A stretch of 64,000 bases of DNA from Phoronis australis (taxonomy: Eukaryota; Phoronida; Phoronidae): positions 179,032 to 243,031 of the forward strand of contig NMRA01000357.1 of assembly GCA_002633005.1 (NCBI GenBank). Direction: 5' to 3'. Of this stretch, positions 1 through 11,837 are shown piece by piece. The notes beneath the pieces are model-generated. The model was not told where the DNA came from and did no database searches. It was given only the letters and a program-made list of their open reading frames with translations. A program made the translations under genes and the position numbers. Within the stretch, counting starts at the first letter, position 1. Every line of letters starts with the position of its first letter.

Positions 1-639
1 TAGTTTTACATTTGCGTGTCGAATCAAAAAGTTATTCAATGAACTTGGCTTAACAAAGTCTTTCTAAATTACGTGTATGTCTGCTTTTAATATGTGTCAT
101 ATCACGTTAACTTTAAGGCAGCATGGCAGTGCCTGTGTTTGAAAACCTAAAGGTTTTAGTTCATGGTTTGGAGTGAAACTCTTTGTTTTTGCTGTTTACT
201 ATGGTGGGTCCCTAATTGGTTACGATAACACTGTTGACTGAATGGCGTTCATTCAGGTTGCTTCTTCAGCATGATTCACACTGCTAACTTGATTTATTCT
301 AGTAGAAGTTTGTGATTTTGGCTTGACCTAATTCGCACTCCCAGCCTCCGTGTGGAAAGTGACCTCAGGACTATTTTGCACTCAACAAAAACAGTAGTTG
401 TACTGGTAGAAACATAATACTCTTGGACTCGGTACATCAAATTTTGCACAGTTTGCTAGTTAGCGCTTCTGCAGATTATTGCGAATGTTATGAGCCCTGC
501 GTCTTTTATATCAGTGTTACAGCTTGCAGTTGACTCAAGTACACGGAAGCACCTGTTTTTCTTAACTGGCACACTCCCAGAAATCAGTCTCGCAGTACAT
601 TCAGGCTCTCATTCACTCCGTTGAATACATTCACTAGTA

Positions 640-775
640 CCACCGAGCTCAGAAGGGTAGGAGACACCTTTGTGCAATGCTCGATTGTCTTTCAGCAAAG
701 GCAGGGTTTGATCCTGAGGTTATCCCAACCGGGAGTCCAGAGCTTAAACCACTGAGCCGCAATGTCTCCTAGAAA
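640..775 (-). repeat. tRNA-derived SINE-like segment
   Basis: Read on the minus strand, this stretch contains GCGGCTCAGTGGTTTAAG, resembling a tRNA gene A box, followed about 35 bases later by GGATCAAACCC, resembling a B box, in the order and at the spacing of an internal pol III promoter. No intact tRNA cloverleaf can be folded and there is no CCA-ready 3' end, so a SINE relic fits better than a tRNA gene. Seen: the two boxes. Inferred: SINE origin. Confidence 0.45.
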
Positions 776-1221
776 CCCATTTAGTGCTGGCCATCCTCAT
801 AACACAAGTTGAACAAAGTGACTACCAAATTAAAAAAGTGCGGTACCATTTTTTAGTAAATTAAGTTTAACTGAGAGGAATATGGTAAATCAAATAATTT
901 CTAACCTTGTACACGGAAAAAATTCTTCAAGTTGGGGCAAAAATAATTGCTAAAATTGCCATATTTTTATTTTCAGAGACTTACCAAAGTAATTGTTGTA
1001 AAGGCTCAAAATTTTGCCAAATAATTGGCAAGAGCTTCATCATATAAACCATGCTAAAAGCAAAGTAAAATTTTCCAAAAGTTTGTTTTTTGCCTAGAAT
1101 TTTAAAAAAATTTCACCTGTTTGCCAAACTGAAGACTGATATGTATACTGTGCATTGTATTATATAATATTATATTGTGCATTGTATTATACAAAGTTCG
1201 TTGAAAACATGACTAATTTTT

Positions 1222-1385
1222 TTTTGAAAACTTTATGCAGAGTCGCTTGTGTTGAAACAGTCTCCTTTCTTCAGGTGTGCAGGTATGAAGTAACTTACCG
1301 AGAGTCATAACAAACAAACAAATTAAAACACTAGCTATATTTCCAGACTGCAGTCTCATCATCAGGCAATAAGTGGAATACAAAG
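1222..1385 (-). repeat. Degenerate retroelement 3' tail
   Basis: On the minus strand the segment reads CCTGATGATGAGACTGCAG, followed by an ACCTGAAGAAAGGAGACTG segment and a run of A. CCTGATGATGA next to a short stem is a common 3'-end signature of invertebrate Penelope-like and related retroelements. Similar motifs occur near 22555, 31425 and 39000. No intact coding frame is attached. Confidence 0.3.
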
Positions 1386-1942
1386 CGAAATAAACAGTGG
1401 AGTGCATGTGATAGTGGGGAGAGGGACATACAAGCAGAGAGTGTGAATGTATCACACAGTAGGAAGCCCACAAGCCCAAGGAAACAGAGCCAGCTTGTGC
1501 TACACACCTGAGAGCTGCTCATTCAACACAGGTTTTTCGTCATTTGATCTATAAAGATTCCAAAATCTTTAGCCGAAATGTGTCATTTTCAACATAACGA
1601 ATGATGGTATTGCGTATTATTTCTTGCCTAGTTATTTTTCCGCCATGTTGGTGCACAAAATAATCTTGAATGGACCCACCCTGCAAGTGCATAAACAACT
1701 CTCAAGGGAGAACACACCGTGTGTCCAATGTATCGCTGTATTGTAGTGTAAGGGTGGAGTTTTTCAGAAAATAAAATGCTGTGAACCAACCCATCTATTA
1801 CTTTTACACCCCGGCCAACCCGCGATCGAGAACGACCGGAAACCGATCGAGAACGAAATTTGGCGCGAGAAGCGAAGCCAGAAAATGTAAGTAAATTTGA
1901 CGAATTTTTGGTTGTTTTGAGCTTCAATACGAAAACAGAGAC

Positions 1943-4900
1943 ATGAGTTCAAGGCGTAACACATTGAGGAAGGACAGGTAGAAGTTTAGGCTTGTGTCTC
2001 GTCCAAATATTGGAGAAAAGTTACGTTAACCGATGCATCGCCTGAGCCGAAGGTGATTTGTATGTCATTTTTGCAGATTTTGGTTATTTTTGGTTCTATA
2101 TCAATATATATTAATCATGAAGTTATGAAGAAATGACGTATGAAAATGTAACCCAACACTTGTTTTCCGTAGCATTGTCAGGATCTCTGATTTATGAACC
2201 TTTTTCTGTTAAAAGAAGCGATCGAGAACGCAATAATAAGCGATCGGGAACGTACACTTGAGTTCGCTAAAGCGATCGGGAACGCATTGCGATGTGTTGA
2301 ACATTAGTGAACTTTTCAGTAATAAAGTTACAAAACAAGTGTGGTTCAATGAATTAATGATATTTTGCATCATTATTGTGTTACTTTTGTGTCAAAAACT
2401 AAATTTCATAGCATAGCATCCCATACCAAAAAGGCCTCCTGCAAACACTTGCAGCAAGCTTGCCGCAAAAGTTTCTGCAAACCAGCCACAAACACATGGA
2501 ATGATCTGTTGTAAGTTTCCTGCAACCCAGCCGCAAATATTGCAGCAAGCTTGCTGCATGTTTGCCGCTAGCATGCAGCAAACTTTCACCATGCAAATGA
2601 AGTTTGCAGCAAGCTTGCAGCAAACATCTCCATGTCCTTATTTGTAACAGTTCCTGCAAGGCAGCTACACACATTGCTGCAAGCTTGCTGCAAACATCTT
2701 CATGGGGTTATGGATATTTTCACGATTTTATTTTTATTTCAGGAAACAATTTCATTCAACGACCATGAAAAAATCATTGCCCACGCTGTGGCGGTGCACC
2801 CTTCCAGGGTTTTAAAGTACAGACATCTCCTTTTAGATGAAACTACTGGGAAAATGGGACTCCAAACTAAGACGCACCCAGGAGTTATTCCACAAGACGT
2901 ATCAGCTGGGGGAAAACAAATTGTTGCGACTGATGAAAGTGAGTGCCGAATATCTTTACAAAACTGCGACAACAAAAGAAAAAAACCGAACACGCCAGTG
3001 AAGTCTTAGCAATGATAGTGAGTTTGCAAAAGAAAATCTGAAAACAGATGAGACTCCCAGTAATGAAGAATTAGAATTTGACAAGTTGTGCTTCTTGCTT
3101 CCCCAAGTCATAGAGACAATGAAAGAAAATGGTCTCATGGAATCTTTCGTGAAACTGAATGAACTTCTTGCCTCAGGTAGACTGCCTTTGAACAACATAT
3201 GTTTCCTACTATTCCTGGATATAGTTGAGTGGTTTTCGGTGGAAAACACTTCCAAAATGCGTTACCAAAACCCACAAACTCTTCGGTTCTGGGAAATTGG
3301 CTACCAGCTATTTCATGGAAAGTTCATCAGATTTATGTCTGGACAACGAAATACAGGTCAGATTTTAGACCAGTCAACAGCAAGGGGAGAGTATAGCCCA
3401 GGTGAATCCAAAGTGAACGTTGCAGTGCCATCTCTGACTACATTACAACATAACCTTTCTAAAAGGAGTCCGTTTTTTCCAGGAATATGCAGGCAGACAA
3501 TTGAAAATATAGCCCACACTGATGAAAGCTCTCCTGTAATTTTAGCTGTGGATGGAAAAAAATAAGTCGCGGAAAGGGCAAACGCATGGGGGATATTGAC
3601 CTGTGGGGTTTTGAACCAAAGCCAACTCTTCAGGAAAGACTGAACCAAGTTGAAAGAGAAGTGGAATTCGTGAATGAGCTAACAAAAGAAACGGATAGAC
3701 TAATGACCTATAGTGTTCAGACCATTAGTGCAATACCCTCAACGTCACGTGAAAAAATTCATTCTGGACTCGTTGAATTGATTAAGTTCATAGGATATCG
3801 TAATAAAACAATGAGAGACACTGAACAGACCCTAATCCGCTCTGAAGAGAAGTTCAAGCGACTCGGCGGAGATGACTGGATGAAATCCAAGTATTTCCCG
3901 GTCATCTCTTTAATGAGGACAAAACGCAGTGAAATTCGTGCCCACCTAAAAGAAGGTCTTCAGCTATCAGACGAGATCACAAAATTGGGAATTGACCTAA
4001 ATGGGAAATCAAACCTTTATTCCGAGAAGTTAGTTAAGCTTGCAGAACAACAGAACTTTTATTCACTGAACCCGAACTTCAATAAGTCAACTGATCCACG
4101 TTACATGCAACAAAGAACTCCGGAGTGGTTTTCTTTGCGCAGCGAAGCGAAAGTTACTGGAAGTACAGCCAATTGTGCACTCGGCTTAGAGACCTTAAAA
4201 AGACAAAAAGAACATTTTCATCAAGTAATTCACGGCATAGAAAAACCTCGTCACAGTGCACTTAACACTCAGAGAATGCTTTATGGAACTGAACACGAAC
4301 TGGATGCAGTCGCAACAATGACATCTAAAGTGTTGCCGTTTCTGTTTCCAGAACTGAGCTATTATGAAGAAGGATGCCAAACAATACCCCACGGCGACAA
4401 AGCAGCATTCATGGTAGTGAGTTCGGATGGCAGTCTCAGGACAAATGATAATGCAGAACCAATAATGATGTATGAAAACAAGTGCAAAGCACCCCAGTCC
4501 TATAATCCTAACGCATACTACAAGATTCCTAAATATTACACTGTACAGTTACTCTCTGAGATGTTTGCTTACAGATGTGACAAATTACTCTTTACGTGCT
4601 GGTCAGAGACGTCACTTACTGCTTTCATGGTTAATTTCGACCATCATATGTGCTGGGAGGAATTAATGACAGAAGTGTATGGCAGTCCAAATCCAAAGCT
4701 ACCTACCAAGTTCAGACCTAGTCGAAAGCTCATCCAAGAACAAATTGCTGCATTTATGGAGAATAACATCCACTTTCTCGGTGAGTTTATGTCGTGTGTT
4801 GCTGCGAGATCACCATCGTTAGACATCCAAAGTGATGACGCTTATATATCGCCACAGAGTTCAAATGACGCCAAGCCAATTTCTACAGCTAGAGACTTAC

Positions 4901-4969
4901 AGAACTGCCTTGTGTCGACGAAAAACTGGTTTAATCGGGCTTATCAGTTGTCTAGGACAACTGCATCCG
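1943..4969 (+). pseudogene. Transposase with YqaJ domain, broken copy 1
   Basis: Copy of the transposase gene described at 6647-13205. Exon 1 is 1943-1977 (ATG at 1943, donor GTAGAA). Exon 2 starts at 2743 after TTTATTTCAG. Relative to copy 2 there is a 22-base deletion just after the exon 2 acceptor that removes most of the N-terminal zinc finger and shifts the frame. There is also a frame break with a TAG near 3007 and a one-base loss in an A run near 3563. From 3586 the frame is open again through the coiled-coil-like stretch and the YqaJ nuclease motifs, including the Asp of SSDG and the ENK triplet. At the position where copy 2 has a 4-base frameshift, copy 1 keeps the open frame (KYYTVQL). 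The gene is cut by the N at 4970. Not functional as assembled. Confidence 0.8.
2441..2690. repeat. Clustered GCAAGCTTGC palindromes (copy 1)
   Basis: Four copies of the 10-bp palindrome GCAAGCTTGC (2454, 2545, 2609, 2679) in purine/pyrimidine-rich context, within the intron before transposase exon 2. The same block occurs at 7145-7410 in copy 2. Role unknown; it could bind a protein or form hairpins. Confidence 0.6.
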
Positions 4970-4970
4970 N

Positions 4971-5118
4971 TTCAGGAGCCTTAAACTCACCATTGGGACA
5001 GGATCAAAAAATAAAAATTAAAAGGAAAAAACGTCGCGATCAAAACGAAAACGACACCGGCAGCGTGGGTAAACCCCAAGTAACCCACCTCGAAAAAATT
5101 GATGGGGGTTCACACTGA
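4971..5118 (+). other. Lys/Arg-rich reading frame tail after contig join
   Basis: Immediately after the N at 4970 the sequence begins TTCAG and then an open frame encodes a short basic stretch (KIKIKRKKRRD) ending in TGA at 5118. It happens to be in frame with the transposase before the N but does not match copy 2, which continues EILVYMV at that point. It may be the last exon of another gene with a nuclear-localisation-like segment, joined artificially. Low certainty. Confidence 0.25.
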
Positions 5119-5879
5119 AAATATAATTTCCTTGCATTGTGATAGCTGTAATCACGAAAAGCAAGGCATTTCGAGTTTAAGTGACTCATCGGTAAGTCGC
5201 GCAAGGCTCAAGTTTGAGCGCACTTCCTTCGACACTTCTGAAGCCAAGCCACGACACTTCCGAAGTAGCCACCGCTGAAAAATCAAAGATCTACAGCTGA
5301 TTTTTTCTAGATAACTAGCGTCTTTACTCTAAAATATGTTTTGATATGATTAAGAAAAATGTTGTGGTACTGGACCCCTGATATTCATGCCTTGACATGA
5401 TATTACATTCTACACGTTTGTAACTTAATTTTGACTGGTGTGTACTGTAATTGTGTTGTGCATTAAACATACAGTGTACATGTAATGTGGTTATTAAAAA
5501 AAACGACCAACTTGTTTTAACTTGTTTGGTCCTTTGTGAGGGCTATTGTGGCGGGTGCTGTGGTTTGGTCGCGAGTCCGTTTCAAGATACACCCTTGCAA
5601 CTTAAGCCTATACAAGGAATGAACCCAGGCGTATTCACATTGACAAGGTGACCGCATTCGCAAACAGTGTACTCTACCAGAATTTGGGGATAGGCCTTGA
5701 GGAACTCGCGCGGTGTTCAATAGGCTTCCTAAGGAGCCCTGGTTCTGAACTCAGCACTGACCGTCTTCCTACCCGCAATAAGCATCACTGCCGTCTTCTA
5801 TACCAAGAATTTCCGCAGAACGGCCCACCCGTGGTTGTTTATTTGGTGTTACAACTTCGAATTTCAAGTGTTATGACAG
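5119..5879. other. Spacer without recognisable gene
   Basis: Between the broken copy 1 and a hAT remnant. No family could be recognised in any frame and the short open frames have no supporting motif. Confidence 0.4.
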
Positions 5880-6189
5880 TGGGTCAAGAGATGAAAATTG
5901 TCACTGGGATACATCGTCTTTGACAAAAGCGCAAGGTTTGAAGTAGTCCATGATGAACGGGTCAAATGTAGTTGCGCCTGTAACTATTTTGAATGGACTT
6001 GACAACCTCAAAGGGCTTAGTACCAAGTTGAAAAAACGAGATGCTGTAGATGCTTACAAGCTCATTCACACAGCAGTTGACGAAGTGCAACGATTAAGAA
6101 CAAACATTGAAGATTTTTGTCTAGGTTGAATGGCTCCAAGACATGGAAACCATACCTGAGGACTGGATCCGATATTCAAATTCCTCGGC
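5880..6189 (+). pseudogene. hAT/DUF4371-like transposase fragment
   Basis: A 59-codon frame from ATG 5950 to TGA 6129 reads like the DUF4371-type segment of hAT-related proteins: a Leu-rich LKGLSTKLKKRD helix followed by AYKLIHTAVDEVQRLRTNI. The same segment with its upstream sequence occurs in reverse orientation at 17460-17800, where it has more stops. The fragment is interrupted at about 6190 by a small MITE-like element. There is no intact transposase around it. Seen: the frame and the inverted second copy. Inferred: hAT origin, from the helix pattern. Confidence 0.45.
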
Positions 6190-6345
6190 AGGCCCGGTAT
6201 CCAATCCGTACTCAAACTCATACTCATACTCGAGATTTCATACTCAAAATCGTGCTCACTGGAGTCGTACTCAAAAAAGCGTATCTAATGTCATATTTCG
6301 AGTAGACTCCAAACGTACTCAAATCTGTCACTCATACTCGAGTTG
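6190..6345. mobile_element. MITE fragment, GGCCCGGT end (copy D)
   Basis: Begins GGCCCGGTATCCAATC and continues with many ACTCGA/ACTCAA steps, the hallmark of the 403-bp MITEs at 48210-48612 and 54578-54980. Only the left part is recognisable. It sits inside the hAT fragment, whose sequence continues past this point in the 17.5-kb copy, showing the MITE inserted later. Confidence 0.5.
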
Positions 6346-6510
6346 CTATGGAACTCTTTATGATGTGAAATACAAAATCACGCAAAGCCGCGCTGATTCA
6401 TCGCTCCCTATTGGAATAGACCATCCCAAGAACTAGGCCTACATTATCGTCTGCTGTCGCAACAACTACAAGAGTATGTCTATAACGTGGAATTCTGAGT
6501 GTTCTGTAAC

Positions 6511-6559
6511 CACCCCGGCCAACCCGCGATCGAGAACGACCGGAAGGCGATCGAGAACG
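6511..6559 (+). repeat. Left terminal inverted repeat
   Basis: 49 bp starting CACCCCGGCCAACCCGCGAT, pairing with 15712-15760. Contains 13-bp motifs at 6526-6538 and 6547-6559. The equivalent in copy 1 is 1807-1855. Confidence 0.9.
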
Positions 6560-6919
6560 AAATTTGGCGCGAGAAGCGAAGCCAGAAAATGTAAGTAAAT
6601 TTAACGAATTTTTGGTTGTTTTGAGCTTCAATACGAAAACAGAGACATGAGTTCAAGGCGTAACACATTGAGGAAGGACAGGTAGAAGTTTAGGCTTGTG
6701 TCTCGTCCAAATATTGGAGAAAAGTTACGTTAACCGATGCATTGCTTGAGCCGAAGGTGATTTGTATGTCATTTTTGCAGATTTTGGTTATTTTTGGTTC
6801 TATATCAATATATTAATCATGAAGTTATGAAGAAATGACGTATGAAAATGTAACCCAACACTTGTTTTCTGTAGCATTGTCAGGATCTCTGATTTATGAA
6901 CCTTTTTATGTTAAAAGAA

Positions 6920-6986
6920 GCGATCGAGAACGCAATGATAAGCGATCGGGAACGCACATTTGAGTTCGCTAAAGCGATCGGGAACG
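6920..6986 (+). repeat. Left subterminal triple motif
   Basis: Three copies of GCGATCGRGAACG at 6920, 6942 and 6974. In copy 1 they lie at 2218, 2240 and 2272. Likely protein-binding sites by analogy with subterminal motifs of other DNA transposons; this is inference. Confidence 0.75.
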
Positions 6987-7144
6987 CATTGCGATATGTT
7001 GAACAATAGTGAACTTTTCAGTAATAAAGAGTTTTAAAAGTTACAAAACAAGTGTGGTTCAATGAATTAATGATATTTTGCATCATTACTGTGTTACTTT
7101 CTTGTCAAAAACTAAATTTCATAACATAGCATCCCATACCAAAA

Positions 7145-7410
7145 AGGCCACCTGCAAACACTTGCAGCAAGCTTGCCGCAAAAGTTTCTGCAAACCAGCC
7201 ACACGCACATGGAATGATCTGTTGTAAGTTTCCTGCAACTCAGCCGCAAATATTGCAGCAAGCTTGCTGCATGTTTGCGGCTAGCATGCAGCAAACTTTC
7301 ACCATGCAAATGAAGTTTGCAGCAAGCTTGCAGCAAACATCTCCATGTCCTTATTTGGAACAGTTCCTGCAAGGCAGCTGCACACATTGCTGCAAGCTTG
7401 CTGCAAACAT
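7145..7410. repeat. Clustered GCAAGCTTGC palindromes (copy 2)
   Basis: Same palindrome cluster as at 2441-2690, conserved between the two transposon copies with few changes. It lies 50-300 bp upstream of the exon 2 acceptor. Confidence 0.6.
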
Positions 7411-10400
7411 CTTCATGGGGTTATGGATATTTTCACAAATGATTTTATTTTTATTTCAGGAAACAATTTCATTGTTATTATTGCCCGGCAAGCTTCAACG
7501 ACCATGAAAAAATCATTGTCCACGCTGTGGCGGTGCACCCTTCCAGGGTTTTAAAGTACAGACGTCTCCTTTTAGATGAAACTACTGGGAAAATGGGACT
7601 CCAAACTAAGACGCACCCAGGAGTTATTCCACGAGACGTATCAGCTGGGGGGAAACAAATTGTTGCGGCTGATGAAAGTGAGTGCCGAATATTTTTACAA
7701 AACTGCGACAACAAAAGAAAAAAACCGAACACGCCAGTGAAGTCAAGCAATGATAGTGAGTTTGCCAAAGAAAATCTGAAAATAGATGAGACTCCCAGTA
7801 ATGAAGAATTAGAGTTTGACAAGTTGTGCTTCTTGCTTCCCCAAGTCATAGAGACAATGAAAGAAAATGGTCTCATGGAATCTTACGTGAAACTGAATGA
7901 ACTTCTTGCCTCAGGTAGACTGCCTTTGAACAACATATGTTTCCTACTATTCCTGGATATAGTCGAGTGGTTTTCGGTAGAAAACACTTCCAAAATGCGT
8001 TACCAAAACCCACAAACTCTTCGGTTCTGGGAAATTGGCTACCAGCTATTTCATGGAAAGTTCATCAGATTTATGTCTGGACAACGAAATACAGGTCAGA
8101 TTTTAGATCAGTCAACATCAAGGGGAGAGTATAGCCCAGATGAATCCAAAGTGAACTTTGCAGTGCCATCTCTGACTACAATACAACATAACCTTTCTAA
8201 AAGGAGTCCGTTTTTTCCAGGAATAAACAGGCAGACAATTGAAAATATAGCCCACACTTATGAAAGCTCTCCTGTAATTTTAGCTGTGGATGGAAAAAAA
8301 ATAAGTCGCGGAAAGGGCAAACGCATGGGGGATATTGACCTGTGGGGTTTTGAACCAAAGCCAACTCTTCAGGAAAGACTGAACCAAGTTGAAAGGGAAG
8401 TGGAATTCGTGAATGAGCTAACCAAAGAAACGGATAGACTAATGACCTATAGTGTTCAGACCATTAGTGCAATACCCTCAACATCACGTGAAAAAATTCA
8501 TTCCGGACTCGTTGAATTGATTAAGTTCATAGGATATCGTAATAAAACAATGAGAGACACTGAACAGACGCTAATCCGCTCTGAAGAGAAGTTCAAGCGA
8601 CTCGGCGGAGATGACTGGATGAAATCCAAGTATTTCCCGGTCATCTCTTTGATGAGGACAAAACGCAGTGAAATTTGTGCCCACCTAAAAGAAGGTCTTC
8701 AGCTGTCAGACGAGATCACAAAATTGGGAATTGACCTAAATGGGAAATCAAACCTTTATTCCGAGAAGTTAGTTAAGCTTGCAGAACAACAGAACTTTTA
8801 TTCACTGAACCCGAACTTCAATAAGTCGACTGATCCACGTTATATGCAACAAAGAACCCCGGAGTGGTTTTCTTTGCGCAGCGAAGCGAAAGTTACTGGA
8901 AGTACAGCCAATTGTGCACTCGGCTTAGAGACCTTAAAAAGACAAAAAGAACATTTTCACCAAGTAATTCACGGCATAGAAAAACCTCGTCACAGTGCAC
9001 TTAACACTCAGAGAATGCTTTATGGAACTGAACACGAACTGGATGCAGTCGCAACAATGACATCTAAAGTGTTGCCGTTTCTGTTTCCAGAACTGAGCTA
9101 TTATGAAGAAGGATGCCAAACAATACCTCACGGCGACAAAGCAGCATTCATGGTAGTGAGTTCGGATGGCTGTCTCAGGACAAATGATAATGCAGAACCA
9201 ATAATGATGTATGAAAACAAGTGCAAAGCACCCCAGTCCTATAATCCTAACGCATACTACAAGATTCCTAAATATTAATTACGCTGTACAGTTACTCTCT
9301 GAGATGTTTGCTTACAGATGTGACAAATTACTCTTTACGTGCTGGTCAGAGACGTCACTTACTGCTTTCATGGTTAATTTCGACCATCATCTATGGGGAA
9401 TGTGCTGGGAAGAAATGACAGAAGTGTATGGCAGTCCAAATCCAAAGCTACCTACCAAGTTCAGACCTGGTCGAAAGCTCATCCAAGAACAAATCACTGC
9501 ATTTATGGAGAATAAGATCCACTTTCTCGGTCAGTTTATGTCGTGTGTTGCTGTGAGATCACCATCATCAGACGTCCAAAGTGATGACGCTTATATATCG
9601 CCACAGAGTTCAAATGACGCCAAGCCAGTTTCTACAGCTAGAGACTTACAGAACTGCCTTGTGTCGACGAAAAACTGGATTAATCGGGCTTATCAGTTGT
9701 CTAGGACAACTGCATCCGAGATTCTGGTCTACATGGTGAACGATTTAGACCGGACTTACCATGCCGAAATAAATGTTGCTCATCCTATAGCGTATGCAAT
9801 GAAGGGAACAAGCATGAATAATGCCACATTGAGAAGTATGATGAATCACGTTATCTCTGAATGTGAAGCAAGGGGTCTAAATGTGCTGGCCACATCTAGT
9901 GATGGACAATGGCATAAGTACGGAGTTCGCGGTGATGACAACGAACCATTGACTGTCTTGCAATTACAGAAAGATCACTGGTCAAGTGTGATGTCACAAG
10001 ATAAGTAGACGATTATGTCCCAAATAAAATCTAAAGCAAGTGTAAAGAGTTTTCCTGAAGATGTCCAAAAAGAGTACAATGTCAATGGTTCCGTGACTGT
10101 CTGGCACAAGACAGATTCACCGATGATAGGGTATCTAAACACAGAGCACTCAAAATCCCAGAGAAATGCAATCATTGATGCTACTTGCCAGAACAGATAT
10201 GATGGAACTGAATCTCAGCTGTTGTCTGTAAAAGAAACATGTCTCGCACTCCTTGAGGATGAACACTTTGAAAACACCTCTGTCGAAACTCTAAATGCTG
10301 TTGAAAATATAATTGAAAGCTCAGTAACAAATAACGTGCATAATTCGCATGAGTTCCTTGGACAGGACTATTTTGTCGAACCATGGTTGTTCCAAGAAGA

Positions 10401-11488
10401 ACCAGGTGCTACACAAAGTTTTGGCGTAACATCTGACATGCTCTCTGGGGCTTTTGAGGTCATGTACAGTAATGGCCATGACGACTTCTATGTGCAAACT
10501 GTGGTCGATATGAGTGTTGATAAAATACCTTTAAGAAGAGATGGTGACCATATGGAATTGGGCGCAGAAAATCTCAACTACACAGTATATGCCAATGATG
10601 ACAACACATGTGTGGACACAGAACATGTACTTGAAAGTAAGGAGAATGGAAATGCGGAGCTGTTAGTTTCTGAGAATCGTTACACTGTGGACACTGCAAC
10701 CTCTGAATCCATGCTGAATGCTTTAAAAGCAAATGAAATGGCTGAAAACTATCATAAATGGTCACAAAAAACTGTTGAAGACTTCAAAAGACTTTTTGCA
10801 TGTAAGACCACTTGCAATAAGGCACTCCACAAGTTTGAACTCCAAATGTGTCTACAAGTGTTACGTGTGCAGCACGGTTTTTGTTTTGACATTAAACCTT
10901 CAAAGAAAGAGCTAGTTCAGTTGTTCACGTCTTCATTGAACTTTGGGGTAAATCCCCCTAATAGGAAGTATCATCAGCGCAATCGAAGTGTTTGCTCACT
11001 TAGAAAAATGTGTTGTTCTGTTTTAGAACGTGCATCAAAACAAGAGCTTGCTAAGATTCTCGTAGAAAACACATGGGATAAAGCTTTACAACAGTGGATT
11101 GAATCTGGACCATTGTACCACACTTCGTGTTTTCTTGATAGTGAAAATAGTATGAAGAATTGGTTTTCTCGTCCAAATACTGACCAATACGGCAAGAACA
11201 GGTTCCACTTCACCGACACCTGTCACATTTTGACTTGTATTAGGACAAAACTCTGTACTACTGGAATTGCTGGTTTGAAGCGAAAAGCATGGGAAGATGT
11301 TGCTCTATCTCGCAAAACCCATCTCAATATTGCTGTGATTGAGGATTGCGTTGACAAGCAAGATGTAGCTTTAGCAAGACGTGTATTTTCCAGGGATGTT
11401 CAAGAAAATATGCTTGACGAATACGTCAACGAGAAAAAAATTTGTGAGTTAATACGAAACTGGTTTGATGCCGAGGACGAGCCTGCCA

Positions 11489-11546
11489 TACCTGCTGCTG
11501 AAAGATGCATCCGAAGGNACCTGCCGCTGAAAGATGCATCCGAAGG
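11489..11546. other. Unmerged contig overlap around N 11518
   Basis: About 28 bases (CTGAAAGATGCATCCGAAGG and neighbours) are present on both sides of the single N. Removing one copy keeps the transposase frame open from ...AERCIRR into LRLRKWL. The reading-frame break here is therefore an assembly artefact. Confidence 0.8.
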
Positions 11547-11837
11547 CTTCGACTTAGAAAATGGCTTTTAGAAGAATTTGCAGTGAACACGTTTCCGCCA
11601 CAAACCCGATATATCAGAGGCATACCGATACAGACTTTCGAGGCATTGTTGGTGCACTTGGAAAGGAAAATGCAAGTTTTCCCTTTCTGCAGAAACCAAA
11701 CATATAAGGTTCGTGCAATAGGTTCTCAGCAGGTGGAAAACTTCTTATCAACATTCCGAGATATGGACTCCACTGGACAAGGGACACCAAAACCAGACTC
11801 CATTCCTCATATGATGACAGCAGTTGCAGATTTAGAC

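Larger units (their letters stand above)
1..1806. other. Non-coding flank, no gene seen
   Basis: AT-rich sequence with no open frame of recognisable family and no convincing exon. It holds a tRNA-derived SINE-like segment near 640-775 and a degenerate retroelement tail near 1222-1385, listed separately. Confidence 0.5.
1807..4969 (+). mobile_element. Large YqaJ/DDE DNA transposon, copy 1 (left part)
   Basis: Starts with CACCCCGGCCAACCCG, the same terminal repeat as the element at 6511-15760, and stays nearly identical to it (a few percent differences) up to an N at 4970, where it stops abruptly. The left end carries five copies of the 13-bp motif GCGATCGRGAACG (1822, 1843, 2218, 2240, 2272). 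The right half and right terminal repeat are missing. The flanks of the two copies differ, so this is a second insertion, not a simple tandem duplication of the locus. Whether the truncation is biological or an assembly join at the N cannot be told. Confidence 0.85.
6682..7459 (+). other. Intron 1 of the transposase gene
   Basis: Donor GTAGAA after AAGGACAG, acceptor TTTATTTCAG. Joining these gives an in-frame CYYC...H...H zinc finger, which is strong support for the splice. Contains the subterminal motif triplet and the GCAAGCTTGC block. Confidence 0.65.

Noticed and set aside
640..775. Functional tRNA gene.
   Set aside because: A- and B-box-like words are present but acceptor, D and anticodon stems cannot be paired.
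1865..1892. ATG followed by TAAGTA in the left transposon end as a transposase start or first-exon donor.
   Set aside because: The ATG is followed directly by a stop, and the exon starting at 1943/6647 gives an in-frame zinc finger. The site may be a 5' UTR donor but nothing proves it.
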